A stretch of 41,062 nt of DNA from CAUUCF01 sp045580225 (GTDB lineage Bacteria; Pseudomonadota; Gammaproteobacteria; UBA9339). The notes under the pieces are model-generated. The model saw only the letters and a program-made list of their open reading frames with translations. It ran no database searches and was not told where the DNA came from. The position numbers and the translations under genes were made by a program. Shown here one piece after another: positions 33,366 to 41,062 of the stretch (positions are counted from its first letter, which is position 1; each line of letters starts with the position of its first letter). The stretch lies in NCBI GenBank assembly GCA_045580225.1, contig JAZNNJ010000026.1, forward strand, positions 1 to 41,062, in the 5' to 3' direction.

Positions 33366-34583
33366 ATGAAGCGCACAGGTAAAATTATTGGTAGTGTTAT
33401 GATGGTTTTGGGAAGCATTGTCGGTAGTGGCATGCTAGCTTTACCGTTAGTTGCTTCCAGAGGTGGTTTTATATCTGGATTATTATTTTTGATTATTACT
33501 TGGCTAATAAACACATTAAGCGGATACTTATTAGTTGATTTGAATTTTACCTTACCAGCACATGCTTCAGGATTTAGTAGCATGTCGCACAAATTTTTGG
33601 GTAAATGGGGTAAAAACATTATTTGGCTTGGATATTTACTTTTACTTTATTCGTTGTTAATTGTAGCAATTATCGGTGAAAGCAATATTTTATTAAGTTT
33701 TTTGCACCAAAAAAATTGTTATTATTTGTCTTATTCAGTTATTGCTTTTCTATTTACCGTTTTATTAGGCAGTGCAGTATTTTGGAGCACTGCAGCTGTA
33801 GACTATTTAAATCGTGGTTTAGTCGCTATCAAAGGAATAGCTCTTTTTTGCTCTTTATTGTTAATTTTTCCGATGATTTCTGCTAAACGATTAAGTACAC
33901 CGTCTGTATTTAGTTTAGGTACTTTGAAATATTCATATTTAGTTATCCCTTCTTTCATGAGCGCATTTTGTTTTCAATTTATTATCCCTAGCTTAAGAAT
34001 ATATTTAGGTGAAAATAAAAAGGTTCTAAAAAAGATAATATTATTTAGTACTACGATAGCTTTGGTTGTTTACGTTTGGTGGCTAGCTGCTTGTTTAGGA
34101 GTCAATTTGCCTTCAAATAGTCTTCCACTCTATAAATTTTCAGTAGGAGATTTAAATCATTTATTAGCGCAGACTGTTAATCATCCGTTGTTTACTTCAG
34201 CTTTAAACTTCTTTACAAATATTACTCTTACTACAGCATTTTTGGGAGCAGCATTAAGTCTTTTTGATTTTATTGCTGAAAATATGAGAAAAAACGATAC
34301 TCATTGGAATCGTTTTAAAGTTTCCTTATTAACCTTTTTACCTCCTTTAATGATTGCCCTATTTTTCCCAAACAGTTTTGTAACTGCAGTAAATTACGCC
34401 GCACTTTTCGTAATAATTCTTTGCATCATCCTTCCATTATTAATGATAAAAAAATTATCAAAAAATCCTAATAAATTTTCGATAAAAGAAGAAATAACGT
34501 TTTCTTCTTTTAAAATTGATATTTTATTAGTGTCCAATTTAATAATTTTAATTGTTAATCTATGGTGTATTTTATATGGCTAA
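33366..34583 (+). CDS. Aromatic amino-acid permease (HAAAP family, TyrP/Mtr-like)
   Basis: This is an inner-membrane proton symporter for tyrosine or tryptophan. The 405 residues form about eleven transmembrane helices. The family N terminus is clear: IIGSVMMVLGSIVGSGMLALP, with the GSGMLALP substrate loop, then ITWLINTLSGYLLVDLN. Specificity between tyrosine and tryptophan cannot be decided by eye. The gene starts 23 bases after the small membrane protein, and epmB begins inside its end (eight-base overlap), so they share a transcript. Confidence 0.88.
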   Translation: MKRTGKIIGSVMMVLGSIVGSGMLALPLVASRGGFISGLLFLIITWLINTLSGYLLVDLNFTLPAHASGFSSMSHKFLGKWGKNIIWLGYLLLLYSLLIVAIIGESNILLSFLHQKNCYYLSYSVIAFLFTVLLGSAVFWSTAAVDYLNRGLVAIKGIALFCSLLLIFPMISAKRLSTPSVFSLGTLKYSYLVIPSFMSAFCFQFIIPSLRIYLGENKKVLKKIILFSTTIALVVYVWWLAACLGVNLPSNSLPLYKFSVGDLNHLLAQTVNHPLFTSALNFFTNITLTTAFLGAALSLFDFIAENMRKNDTHWNRFKVSLLTFLPPLMIALFFPNSFVTAVNYAALFVIILCIILPLLMIKKLSKNPNKFSIKEEITFSSFKIDILLVSNLIILIVNLWCILYG

Positions 34584-35409
34584 TTTTGATTTTTTAGCTC
34601 CGAGTTCTTATTTAAAAAAAATACAAAATAGTAATGACGACCCTTTATTAAAACAAATAAAAATAGATCCTCGCGAAAATAAAAGGCAAAAGGGCTATAA
34701 AGATGATCCATTAGGAGAATATCATTATCAACCTGTACCTGGATTACTACATAAATACCAAGATCGAGCACTTATTTTGGTCAGTAATATTTGCAGTATT
34801 CATTGTCGTTTTTGTTTTAGACGTAATTTAGACTACCCACAACCGAATTTAAAAATAATTATAAATTACATAGAAAGTCATTCAGAAATTACGGAAGTAA
34901 TTTTAAGCGGCGGAGACCCATTAGCTTTACCTATTGAATCTTTAAATTTGTGGTTGGAAGCATTAGATAAAATTAAAACGATTAAACGTATTCGTATACA
35001 TAGTCGTAGAGTTATTGTAGATCCAATTTTTAAAGTAAATTGGTATCAACCCAAGCAGAAACAACTAATTTTAGTTACTCACTGCAATCATCCTCAGGAA
35101 TTATCTGATGATAATTACCAATTAATTCAGCTTTTTAAAGAAAAAAAATATTTAATCTTTAATCAGGGAGTTCTTTTAAAGGGAATTAATGATTCTGTAG
35201 AAGTTTTATCGATGCTTTTCCAAAAATTATTCGATTTTGGAATCATTCCATATTATTTTCACCTTTTAGATAAAGCGGCAGGTAGTCAGCATTTTGCCGT
35301 AAGTAAAGCCAGAGCTAAAAAATTATACTGTAATTTACGTAATCAAATACCAGGATATTTGCTGCCTAAATTTGTAGTGGAAACCAATTTGGGCAAAGAG
35401 CTAATATAA
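34576..35409 (+). CDS. epmB: EF-P lysine 2,3-aminomutase, short N-terminus
   Basis: EpmB is a radical-SAM, PLP-dependent enzyme converting (S)-alpha-lysine to (R)-beta-lysine, which EpmA attaches to elongation factor P. The cluster motif CSIHCRFCFRR, the preceding DPLGEYHYQPVPGLLHKYQDRAL, and EVILSGGDPLALP and GVLLKGINDS are all family features. From the ATG at 34576 it has 277 residues against 342 in E. coli; about 45 N-terminal residues are missing and no in-frame upstream codons restore them. The core looks complete. epmA and efp are not in the window. kdpD-like starts six bases after the stop. Confidence 0.9.
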   Translation: MANFDFLAPSSYLKKIQNSNDDPLLKQIKIDPRENKRQKGYKDDPLGEYHYQPVPGLLHKYQDRALILVSNICSIHCRFCFRRNLDYPQPNLKIIINYIESHSEITEVILSGGDPLALPIESLNLWLEALDKIKTIKRIRIHSRRVIVDPIFKVNWYQPKQKQLILVTHCNHPQELSDDNYQLIQLFKEKKYLIFNQGVLLKGINDSVEVLSMLFQKLFDFGIIPYYFHLLDKAAGSQHFAVSKARAKKLYCNLRNQIPGYLLPKFVVETNLGKELI

Positions 35410-35415
35410 TTAAGT

Positions 35416-37329
35416 ATGCAAAATGAAAAAGAAACATTAGTTCATTCTATTGGAAAATTAAAAATTTTTCTAGGATATTGCGCTGGAGTTGGTAAAACTT
35501 ATCGCATGCTTCAACAAGGAATTGCTGATAAAGAAACAGGTATTAATGTTATTATAGGATTAATAGAAACTCACAAGCGTTCTGAAACAGAAATGCTAGC
35601 TTTACAGTTACCTAATATTCCTCGCAAAAAATCAGTGTATGGTAAATTAATATTGGAAGAAATGGATCTGGATAAAATTATAGAATTAAAGCCAGATTTA
35701 GTCCTAATCGATGAACTTGCACATTCTAATACACCGGGATCACGACATGTTAAACGTTATCAAGATATCGAAGAATTATTAAATTTAGGCATTAACGTCT
35801 ATACTACTTTAAATATTCAACATATTCAAAGTCTAGTTGATATTGTTTACCAAATTACACATATTAAAATACATGAAATTGTTCCGAATGCTTTTTTTGA
35901 AATTAATCCAGAAATTGAATTGGTAGATTTATCTCCAGAAAAATTGCAAGAACGTATGGCAGAAGGTAAAATTTATTTGCCCAGACAGGCCAAAATTGCG
36001 ATAAAACGTTTCTTTAAAAAAGGTAATTTAATTGCTTTAAGAGAACTATCTTTAAAATATGCTGCTAAATTAGTAGAAGAAAATCTTCTAGACTATCGAT
36101 TACAAGAAGAAGTAGATGAAATTTGGCCTGTAAATTCCAAACTTCTTTTAGGGATAAAAGGTGACGATGATATTGATGAAAAATTACTTTTAACTACTCA
36201 TCGTATGGCCGAAGAATTAGGCGCCGAATGGTACGTAGTTCACGTAGAAACTTTACAAAATTCTTCTGCTAGTGAAACTTACCGCACTAATTTATATCGT
36301 AGTATTAATTTAGCAGAGGATTTAGGTGGAAAAGTAATTTTACGCGAAGAACAAGATATAACTACAGGCATAGTTAATACAGCAATAGAACAAAACATTA
36401 ATTTTGTTCTAATAGGCAGTTCTAAACATTCAAAATGGTATAATTTTTTTCACCAATCTGTTTTAAATAACTTAAATAAACGTGATCTTCCATTTAACGT
36501 AGTTGTTGTAACTACAGATAATATAAAAAAACGAGCTACAAAAAAAAGCATTATTCAACCTCACACATTAAATTGGAAAATTTGTTCAAGCAGTAGTTTG
36601 ATTATCGCATTTCTATTTTATTTAGCTAATGAATTTCCTAATTATTTTAATATTGATCATTTATTACTATCTTTAATTTTTCCTTTGTTAATGATAAGTA
36701 TTTTATCTAGTACTTTAATTGGTACTATTTTTACTTTATTCACTTTGGCAATTTATGATTTTTTTTTCCTCCCTCCCCTTCACGCTTTTAATCTTTTAAA
36801 TTTAAATTCTTGGATTAGTTTACTAATTTTTATAATTACGATAATCACTAATAGTTGGTTAGGTAAATTAATTAGAATTAGAGCAGATAATGCAAGATTA
36901 CGAGAAAAATTCATGTACGCTCTATATAATTTTAGCAGAGAAATTATGGGAATTAATGATCCTAATAAAATTATTGAAAGCGCAATTAAAACAACAGGAG
37001 ATGCATTTAATGGCAAAATAGTTTTAGGTTTACCCGATAATAATAATAACCTTACTATTGTAGCACATAATCAATCAGAATTACTACTGGATGAAAAAGA
37101 AGAAGCCGTAGCTGCATGGACATATTTACACGGCAAAAATGCTGGTTTTACCACTAATACTTTATCTTCTACTACTTGGCTATTTGTTCCTTTAAAAACT
37201 AATCGAAAAATTATCGGAGTTTTAGGGATTTTGGATCCTTCTTTAAATTATGAACGTAAACGTTTATTGGAAGCTTTTTCGAATGTCATTGCTTTAGCAT
37301 TAGATAAAAGCGATGATTATGTTGACTAA
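35416..37329 (+). CDS. KdpD-like sensor lacking the histidine-kinase domain
   Basis: The 637 residues carry the sensory half of KdpD: the N-terminal KdpD domain with Walker A GYCAGVGKT (20-28) and LVLIDELAHSNTPGSRHVKRYQD, a universal-stress-protein-like domain (about 235-360, ending FVLIGSSKHSKW), four transmembrane helices (about 390-485, FFLPP in the loop) and a GAF-like domain (about 505-630). The protein stops just where HisKA would begin. There is no H-box or ATPase domain, no frameshift remnant downstream, and no kdpE or kdpFABC nearby. E. coli KdpD is 894 residues. It cannot act as a kinase alone; it may be a nucleotide-binding (for example c-di-AMP) or potassium-state regulator of another protein. 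Six bases separate it from epmB. Confidence 0.88.
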   Translation: MQNEKETLVHSIGKLKIFLGYCAGVGKTYRMLQQGIADKETGINVIIGLIETHKRSETEMLALQLPNIPRKKSVYGKLILEEMDLDKIIELKPDLVLIDELAHSNTPGSRHVKRYQDIEELLNLGINVYTTLNIQHIQSLVDIVYQITHIKIHEIVPNAFFEINPEIELVDLSPEKLQERMAEGKIYLPRQAKIAIKRFFKKGNLIALRELSLKYAAKLVEENLLDYRLQEEVDEIWPVNSKLLLGIKGDDDIDEKLLLTTHRMAEELGAEWYVVHVETLQNSSASETYRTNLYRSINLAEDLGGKVILREEQDITTGIVNTAIEQNINFVLIGSSKHSKWYNFFHQSVLNNLNKRDLPFNVVVVTTDNIKKRATKKSIIQPHTLNWKICSSSSLIIAFLFYLANEFPNYFNIDHLLLSLIFPLLMISILSSTLIGTIFTLFTLAIYDFFFLPPLHAFNLLNLNSWISLLIFIITIITNSWLGKLIRIRADNARLREKFMYALYNFSREIMGINDPNKIIESAIKTTGDAFNGKIVLGLPDNNNNLTIVAHNQSELLLDEKEEAVAAWTYLHGKNAGFTTNTLSSTTWLFVPLKTNRKIIGVLGILDPSLNYERKRLLEAFSNVIALALDKSDDYVD

Positions 37330-37342
37330 ATAGCAATATAGG

Positions 37343-37362
37343 TTATTTGTGCTAACAAATAA
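37343..37362 (+). terminator. Small hairpin after the kdpD-like gene
   Basis: TTATTTGT and ACAAATAA form an eight-base-pair stem around GCTA, 14 bases past the stop. It is AT-rich, with no T run directly behind. It could be a weak terminator or an operator for the MATE gene. Confidence 0.35.
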
Positions 37363-37446
37363 AATTATTTCCTCGACTTTTGGGAAGCTCTAAGATAGCA
37401 TTATGTGTTTATGATTGTTTATTAACTTTTTGGAGATAACCATTTT

Positions 37447-38787
37447 ATGTTATATCAGGAATTAGATTCATCTTATAAAAATATTTTTAAGGTAACCCTA
37501 CCTATACTGTTAGTAACTTTAACCTCTTCCTGTATGATAGTTACTGACCGTTTAATTTTAGCTAGAACTTCAGTTATAGCAATGAATGCAGTGGGTATTA
37601 GTAGCAATTTTGTTTTAATTTTTACTTATTTTTTTAATTGTTTAGTTTCGTTCAATGAAATTTTTGTTGGCCAATTAAACGGCGATAAACAGTATGATAA
37701 ATTAGCTAAACCAGTGTGGCAAATGATTTACTTTACTTTAACCAGTATTATTGTTTTCTTGCCGCTGTCGTATTTTTCAGAAGTTGTTAATTTTCTTCCT
37801 GCAGCGTTTCGACAAGATGGAATTGTTTACCAAAAAATCCTTTTTAGTTTTTCTTTTTTTTCTCCTTTATCCGTTGCTATTTCTGGTTTTTTTATTGGCC
37901 AAGGTAAATCAAGTACCGTTTCAATTGCAGTTATATCTGCTTGCCTAATCAATTTAGTATTAGACATTTGGTTTGTTTATTTTTTAAACTGGGGAGTACG
38001 TGGTGCTGCCTTTGCAACAGCAATTTCCTACATTTTTGAAACACTGTTTTTAGGAGTTATTTTTTTCAGTCGTAACAATCGTAAATATTTCAAAATTTTC
38101 TCTAAATATAATTATCAACTAGACTTAAAATTAATTCTTAAAATTATCAAAATTGCTTTTCCTACTGCTATTGGAGTTTCTTTAATTTTATTAAGTCGAT
38201 GGAGTATTCAACTTATCGTTGGTAAACTACCTGTTATACAATCCACCATCTACAATTTAGGCCTTTCTTTTTACCTATTTTTAGTATTTATTGCAGATGC
38301 TTTAAATCGAGCAATAGCATCAATTGCAGCTAATATGATCGGCAAAAACGATCTAAATAGCATCAAAACTACTTTTCGTCGATTTTTATTTATTATTTTA
38401 ACCTTTTTTAGTATTTTAGGTTTGGTTTTTTATCTATTTGCTACTCCAATTTTAAATTGGGTACTTTCACTACATTCGGACTTAATTAATTTCCGCACCG
38501 AAATTATAATAACTTTTATATTAGTATATTTCAGTACTATGTTAGAAGCATACTTTAACGTCATTTGGGGAATTCTAACTGCCGGTGGTGACACAAAATT
38601 TCCAGTGATAATAGATTTAATAAGTTTACTGCTCGTAGTAGTCATCCCATCTTTCGTTTTACTAAAAATTGGCTACCTCTCTGCCAGCACAACGATATAT
38701 AAATTATTTGGCATTTGGGCTATAACCTGCACCATTTTATTCTATTCACGTTATCGCAGTTTAAAATGGTACAGATTACTATTATGA
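37447..38787 (+). CDS. MATE-family efflux transporter
   Basis: This inner-membrane multidrug and toxin extrusion protein is driven by sodium or protons. Its 446 residues give twelve predicted helices in two halves. The first half opens IFKVTLPILLVTLTSSCMIVTDRLIL. The second opens ILKIIKIAFPTAIGVSLILLSRWSIQLIVG. GGAG lies about ten bases before the ATG at 37447. It is convergent with the microcin-like gene at 38814, with 26 bases between the stops. The substrate is unknown. Confidence 0.87.
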   Translation: MLYQELDSSYKNIFKVTLPILLVTLTSSCMIVTDRLILARTSVIAMNAVGISSNFVLIFTYFFNCLVSFNEIFVGQLNGDKQYDKLAKPVWQMIYFTLTSIIVFLPLSYFSEVVNFLPAAFRQDGIVYQKILFSFSFFSPLSVAISGFFIGQGKSSTVSIAVISACLINLVLDIWFVYFLNWGVRGAAFATAISYIFETLFLGVIFFSRNNRKYFKIFSKYNYQLDLKLILKIIKIAFPTAIGVSLILLSRWSIQLIVGKLPVIQSTIYNLGLSFYLFLVFIADALNRAIASIAANMIGKNDLNSIKTTFRRFLFIILTFFSILGLVFYLFATPILNWVLSLHSDLINFRTEIIITFILVYFSTMLEAYFNVIWGILTAGGDTKFPVIIDLISLLLVVVIPSFVLLKIGYLSASTTIYKLFGIWAITCTILFYSRYRSLKWYRLLL

Positions 38788-38813
38788 AAATATTTGCACA
38801 AACCAATACAATA

Positions 38814-39173
38814 TTACACAGCAGGGCATTCCGATTTACTTTCAAATTTTCCGGAAATAGCGTTAGCTATACCTCCTATGAAACTTTTCATTTCCGGAGC
38901 AGTGTAGACCATAAAACCTATACCTACTCCTAAAACAGCCTTTAATCCCCTGCTCTCACCAACCAGAACCACACCACCAAACCAAGATGCCATTTTGATA
39001 CCAATATCAAATCCCATGTGCAAAAACGGAGCTATAGATCGTTGCTCCATATATATGTCGACAGCATTAGCCACTGCCATTCCTATATAAACAGTATTTA
39101 CCACTGCAGCAACACAACCCAAAACACTTCCTCCATTAACATTCAATAAGTCACAATTATTTAATTTTTTCAT
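38814..39173 (-). CDS. Microcin-like double-glycine-leader peptide (class II bacteriocin type)
   Basis: The 119-residue precursor starts MKKLNNCDLLNVNGG, 15 residues with the same spacing as the leaders at 1533 and 3726 (L at -12, D at -8, L at -7, V at -4, GG). The 104-residue mature part is Gly/Ala/Val-rich and strongly hydrophobic, with several GxxxG-like patterns (SWFGGVVLVG; AVLGVGIGFMVYTAP; FIGGIANAISG). It has two cysteines, one near each end (VLGC...SEC). This resembles membrane-active microcin V-type peptides with a disulfide. Its ATG overlaps the stop of the upstream small gene (ATGA) and has a GGAGG site. No immunity or exporter gene is identifiable beside it. Confidence 0.72.
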   Translation of the reverse strand: MKKLNNCDLLNVNGGSVLGCVAAVVNTVYIGMAVANAVDIYMEQRSIAPFLHMGFDIGIKMASWFGGVVLVGESRGLKAVLGVGIGFMVYTAPEMKSFIGGIANAISGKFESKSECPAV

Positions 39174-39406
39174 TGTTGTTTCCTCCGTTTATTTCTTTTA
39201 CACATTTCAAGATCATCATTAATGTGATCTTTGCATACGAAATTTACTAACCAAGGATATATTGCCATTCCGATTGCAATCCCAAAAACGGCAACAGAAG
39301 TAATAACAAAAAACTCCCGCATCATACCTGCTTGCATTTGCGCTTGCATACCACCATTTACACGATCCAAATCCCTTTCATTAAGAATTGTTATGCTATT
39401 CACCAT
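39170..39406 (-). CDS. Small double-glycine-leader membrane peptide
   Basis: From the ATG at 39406 the 78-residue product begins MVNSITILNERDLDRVNGG, a double-glycine leader (L at -12, D at -8, L at -7, V at -4). The remaining 59 residues are Met/Gln-rich at the start (MQAQMQAGMM), with one membrane helix (FFVITSVAVFGIAIGMAIYP), two cysteines 11 residues apart and a very basic end (KRNKRRKQQ). A GTG at 39418 would add four residues and is less likely. It is translationally coupled to the microcin-like gene by ATGA, suggesting a two-peptide bacteriocin or peptide plus accessory factor. No clear ribosome binding site precedes it. It lies 101 bases after the permease gene. Confidence 0.68.
   Translation of the reverse strand: MVNSITILNERDLDRVNGGMQAQMQAGMMREFFVITSVAVFGIAIGMAIYPWLVNFVCKDHINDDLEMCKRNKRRKQQ
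39182..39186 (-). promoter_or_regulatory. Ribosome binding site of the microcin-like gene
   Basis: GGAGG on the - strand, eight bases before the ATG at 39173 and inside the last codons of the upstream small gene. Confidence 0.75.
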
Positions 39407-39507
39407 AAAATAATACACAATATTAACGACGCAATTATTTTTAAATAAGAAAATTACTAAAAAATTAAATTGAAATTATTAGATCGTTACTAAAGGATAT
39501 TTTTAAT

Positions 39508-40902
39508 TTAATAACACATTAAAGTGTAAATTGACGCAATAATAATTACAATTAAAAGAACTTTTTCCGCAAAATTATAAAAAGGAAATTTAGCTTTCTT
39601 TCTGCAATGACTCCAATATACGATAATTCCTTTTAAGTATATTAAACTAGAAAATATAAAGTAACTACCCGCAGTAAATATCAACCATAAACTAAATAAT
39701 ATTGCTCCTAAATCAATAAATAATTGAATGACTGAATCTTTATTATCTTTTAATTGATACTTTAGACTACATAATGCCGAAAACAAATAGGACGGTAAAA
39801 CCATGCTAACTGCTACGTTAATTGTTCTTAAATAATCAAAGTGATGAAAATATGCGAAAATTAAATAAATTTGTTCGCAAATAGCGGTAATGATTAACGC
39901 TCCTACTGGCACTCCATATCGGTTAATTTTTTGAAATTTAGCAGGGAAAAGATTATCCATTTTTCCAGCTAAATACGGTACTTCCGCTGATAACATTACC
40001 CAAGATAAAGCCCCAGTTAATAATGCAATCATTAAACTGATATTGATTAAACATCCTCCTGTCGGTCCTATTAAAAATTGGGTTAAATGCCCTAGCGGCG
40101 GATAATTTAAATTAGCAATTTCAGGGCGTTTTAAAATACCGAAAGGTAATAATGAAACTAACAAAAAAATACAGCTCATAATTAAAAAGCTTATTTTTAT
40201 CGCTTTATTAATGTCGTTTTTATGAGCAGCTTTGGAAGAAAAAATAGACGCTCCTTCGATTCCCACGAAAACCCAAGCAGTTATTAACATTACCTCTTTA
40301 ATTTGTATCAATAAAGAACTATCTATCTGAGAATAATTAAAATTAAAAATGAACAAAGATTTTTTAAACCAAAATAAGCACAGTATAATAAAAAATAAAA
40401 TTGGTACTATTTTCATAACTGTACCTAAAGTATTAACTAAAGCAGAAACCTTTATATCTTTGACGGATAACCAAGTTAATAACCATACTATTAAAGAGCT
40501 CGTTATCAAAGAAGGTAGATTCAAAGTATTTCCAAAAATAGGAAAAAAATAATTAAGAATAGTACAAAACATCAAAAAATACGCAATATTACCTACCCAA
40601 CCAGCTACCCAATATCCCCAAGCAACACTAAATCCAAAAAAGTCTCCAAATACTTCTTTAGCATAAACGTACAGACAATTATTAGAATTTGTAAAAATAA
40701 TAGATAATCTTTGAAAAACCTTAATCAAACAAAACATACCCAATAAAGTAATTATCCATGCAATCATAATAGCTTTTAAACCACTGCCATTCGCTAAATT
40801 TTGCGGTAAAGCAAATAATCCTGAACCAATCATCGGGCCAACAGACAAGCAAGTTAAAGCCAATATACCAAGTTTATTTTGTTTTTTATTCATTATTACC
40901 AT
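39508..40902 (-). CDS. APC-family amino-acid permease or antiporter
   Basis: This inner-membrane transporter of the basic amino-acid/polyamine antiporter group has 464 residues and about twelve helices. The first helix holds LGILALTCLSVGPMIGSGLF, the unwound GSG substrate site, then ALPQNLANGSGLKAIMIAW. The segment WVFVGIEGASIFSSKA is the family helix 6 motif. ArcD- or AdiC-like exchange of arginine, ornithine or agmatine is possible; the substrate is not determined. Two ATGs are available, at 40902 and 40893; GTGGAAC upstream favours the first. It precedes the two double-glycine peptide genes. Confidence 0.85.
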   Translation of the reverse strand: MVIMNKKQNKLGILALTCLSVGPMIGSGLFALPQNLANGSGLKAIMIAWIITLLGMFCLIKVFQRLSIIFTNSNNCLYVYAKEVFGDFFGFSVAWGYWVAGWVGNIAYFLMFCTILNYFFPIFGNTLNLPSLITSSLIVWLLTWLSVKDIKVSALVNTLGTVMKIVPILFFIILCLFWFKKSLFIFNFNYSQIDSSLLIQIKEVMLITAWVFVGIEGASIFSSKAAHKNDINKAIKISFLIMSCIFLLVSLLPFGILKRPEIANLNYPPLGHLTQFLIGPTGGCLINISLMIALLTGALSWVMLSAEVPYLAGKMDNLFPAKFQKINRYGVPVGALIITAICEQIYLIFAYFHHFDYLRTINVAVSMVLPSYLFSALCSLKYQLKDNKDSVIQLFIDLGAILFSLWLIFTAGSYFIFSSLIYLKGIIVYWSHCRKKAKFPFYNFAEKVLLIVIIIASIYTLMCY

Positions 40903-41062
40903 TTAAGTTCCACAAAATTATCGATGATAATCCATTTTTTTTAAATAATCTACCATACGATACATTTATAATATAACATTAATTATTTATAATGTATATA
41001 ATATATTATATTTTAATTTTAAAATACGTAAGATTTACTTAGTAATAGATACTAATAGCAAA
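40903..41062. other. AT-rich end of window
   Basis: Very AT-rich upstream region of the - strand permease, with several overlapping -10-like boxes, none with a clear -35. No gene is seen. Confidence 0.4.

Noticed and set aside
35416..37446. Frameshift as the cause of the short KdpD-like protein
   Set aside because: The 117 bases downstream contain no recognisable H-box or ATPase fragments in any frame before the MATE gene.
1..41062. CRISPR array, rRNA or tRNA genes
   Set aside because: No regularly spaced repeats, cloverleaf-like segments with a TTCGA-type loop, or rRNA motifs were noticed on reading either strand.

Overview
The window is AT-rich chromosomal DNA from a bacterium, most likely a host-associated gammaproteobacterium. 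The evidence is the gene order acpP-fabF-mltG-tmk, the presence of lpxH, epmB and rppH-lgt, short intergenic gaps, many overlapping genes and several amino-acid permeases. Legionellales (Coxiella/Rickettsiella/Berkiella-like) or Francisella-related lineages would both fit. The sequence alone does not settle this. No tRNA, rRNA, CRISPR array, insertion sequence or prophage was recognised.

Layout: (1) 1-6.1 kb is an accessory region. It holds the 3' part of an unrecognised acidic protein, a 0.6 kb gene-free stretch, then two tandem copies of a two-gene module. Each copy encodes a ~100-residue six-cysteine peptide with a double-glycine leader (ending ...GG-CFCYC) and a 610-666-residue, probably all-helical repeat protein. 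The two large proteins have diverged except for a C-terminal cassette that is almost identical at DNA level. (2) 6.1-15.5 kb is housekeeping on the + strand: asnS, tyrS, rho (with a long N-terminal extension), glmS, acpP, fabF, mltG, tmk. (3) 15.6-23.7 kb: polA (- strand, proofreading site apparently lost), a divergent tyrosine recombinase, a hypothetical gene, gyrB and ackA, ending in a strong hairpin terminator. (4) 23.8-30.5 kb is a - strand run: a DMT-family permease, cysS, rnhA, dnaQ, pepN and lpxH, the last four closely packed or overlapping. (5) 30.8-38.8 kb, + strand: rppH-lgt-accD (overlapping), a tiny Cys-rich membrane protein, an aromatic amino-acid permease, a short epmB, a KdpD-like protein that stops before the histidine-kinase domain, and a MATE exporter. 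(6) 38.8-40.9 kb, - strand: an APC amino-acid permease followed by two overlapping small genes whose products also begin with double-glycine leaders and look like class II microcins.

The most interesting theme is the four small precursors at two loci, 33 kb apart, which share one 15-residue double-glycine leader pattern (L at -12, D at -8, F/L at -7, I/V at -4, GG at -2/-1). They probably feed one peptidase-containing ABC exporter encoded outside the window. Two are paired with large partner proteins that I cannot assign to any known family. This tandem peptide/partner module is the best candidate for an undescribed system here.
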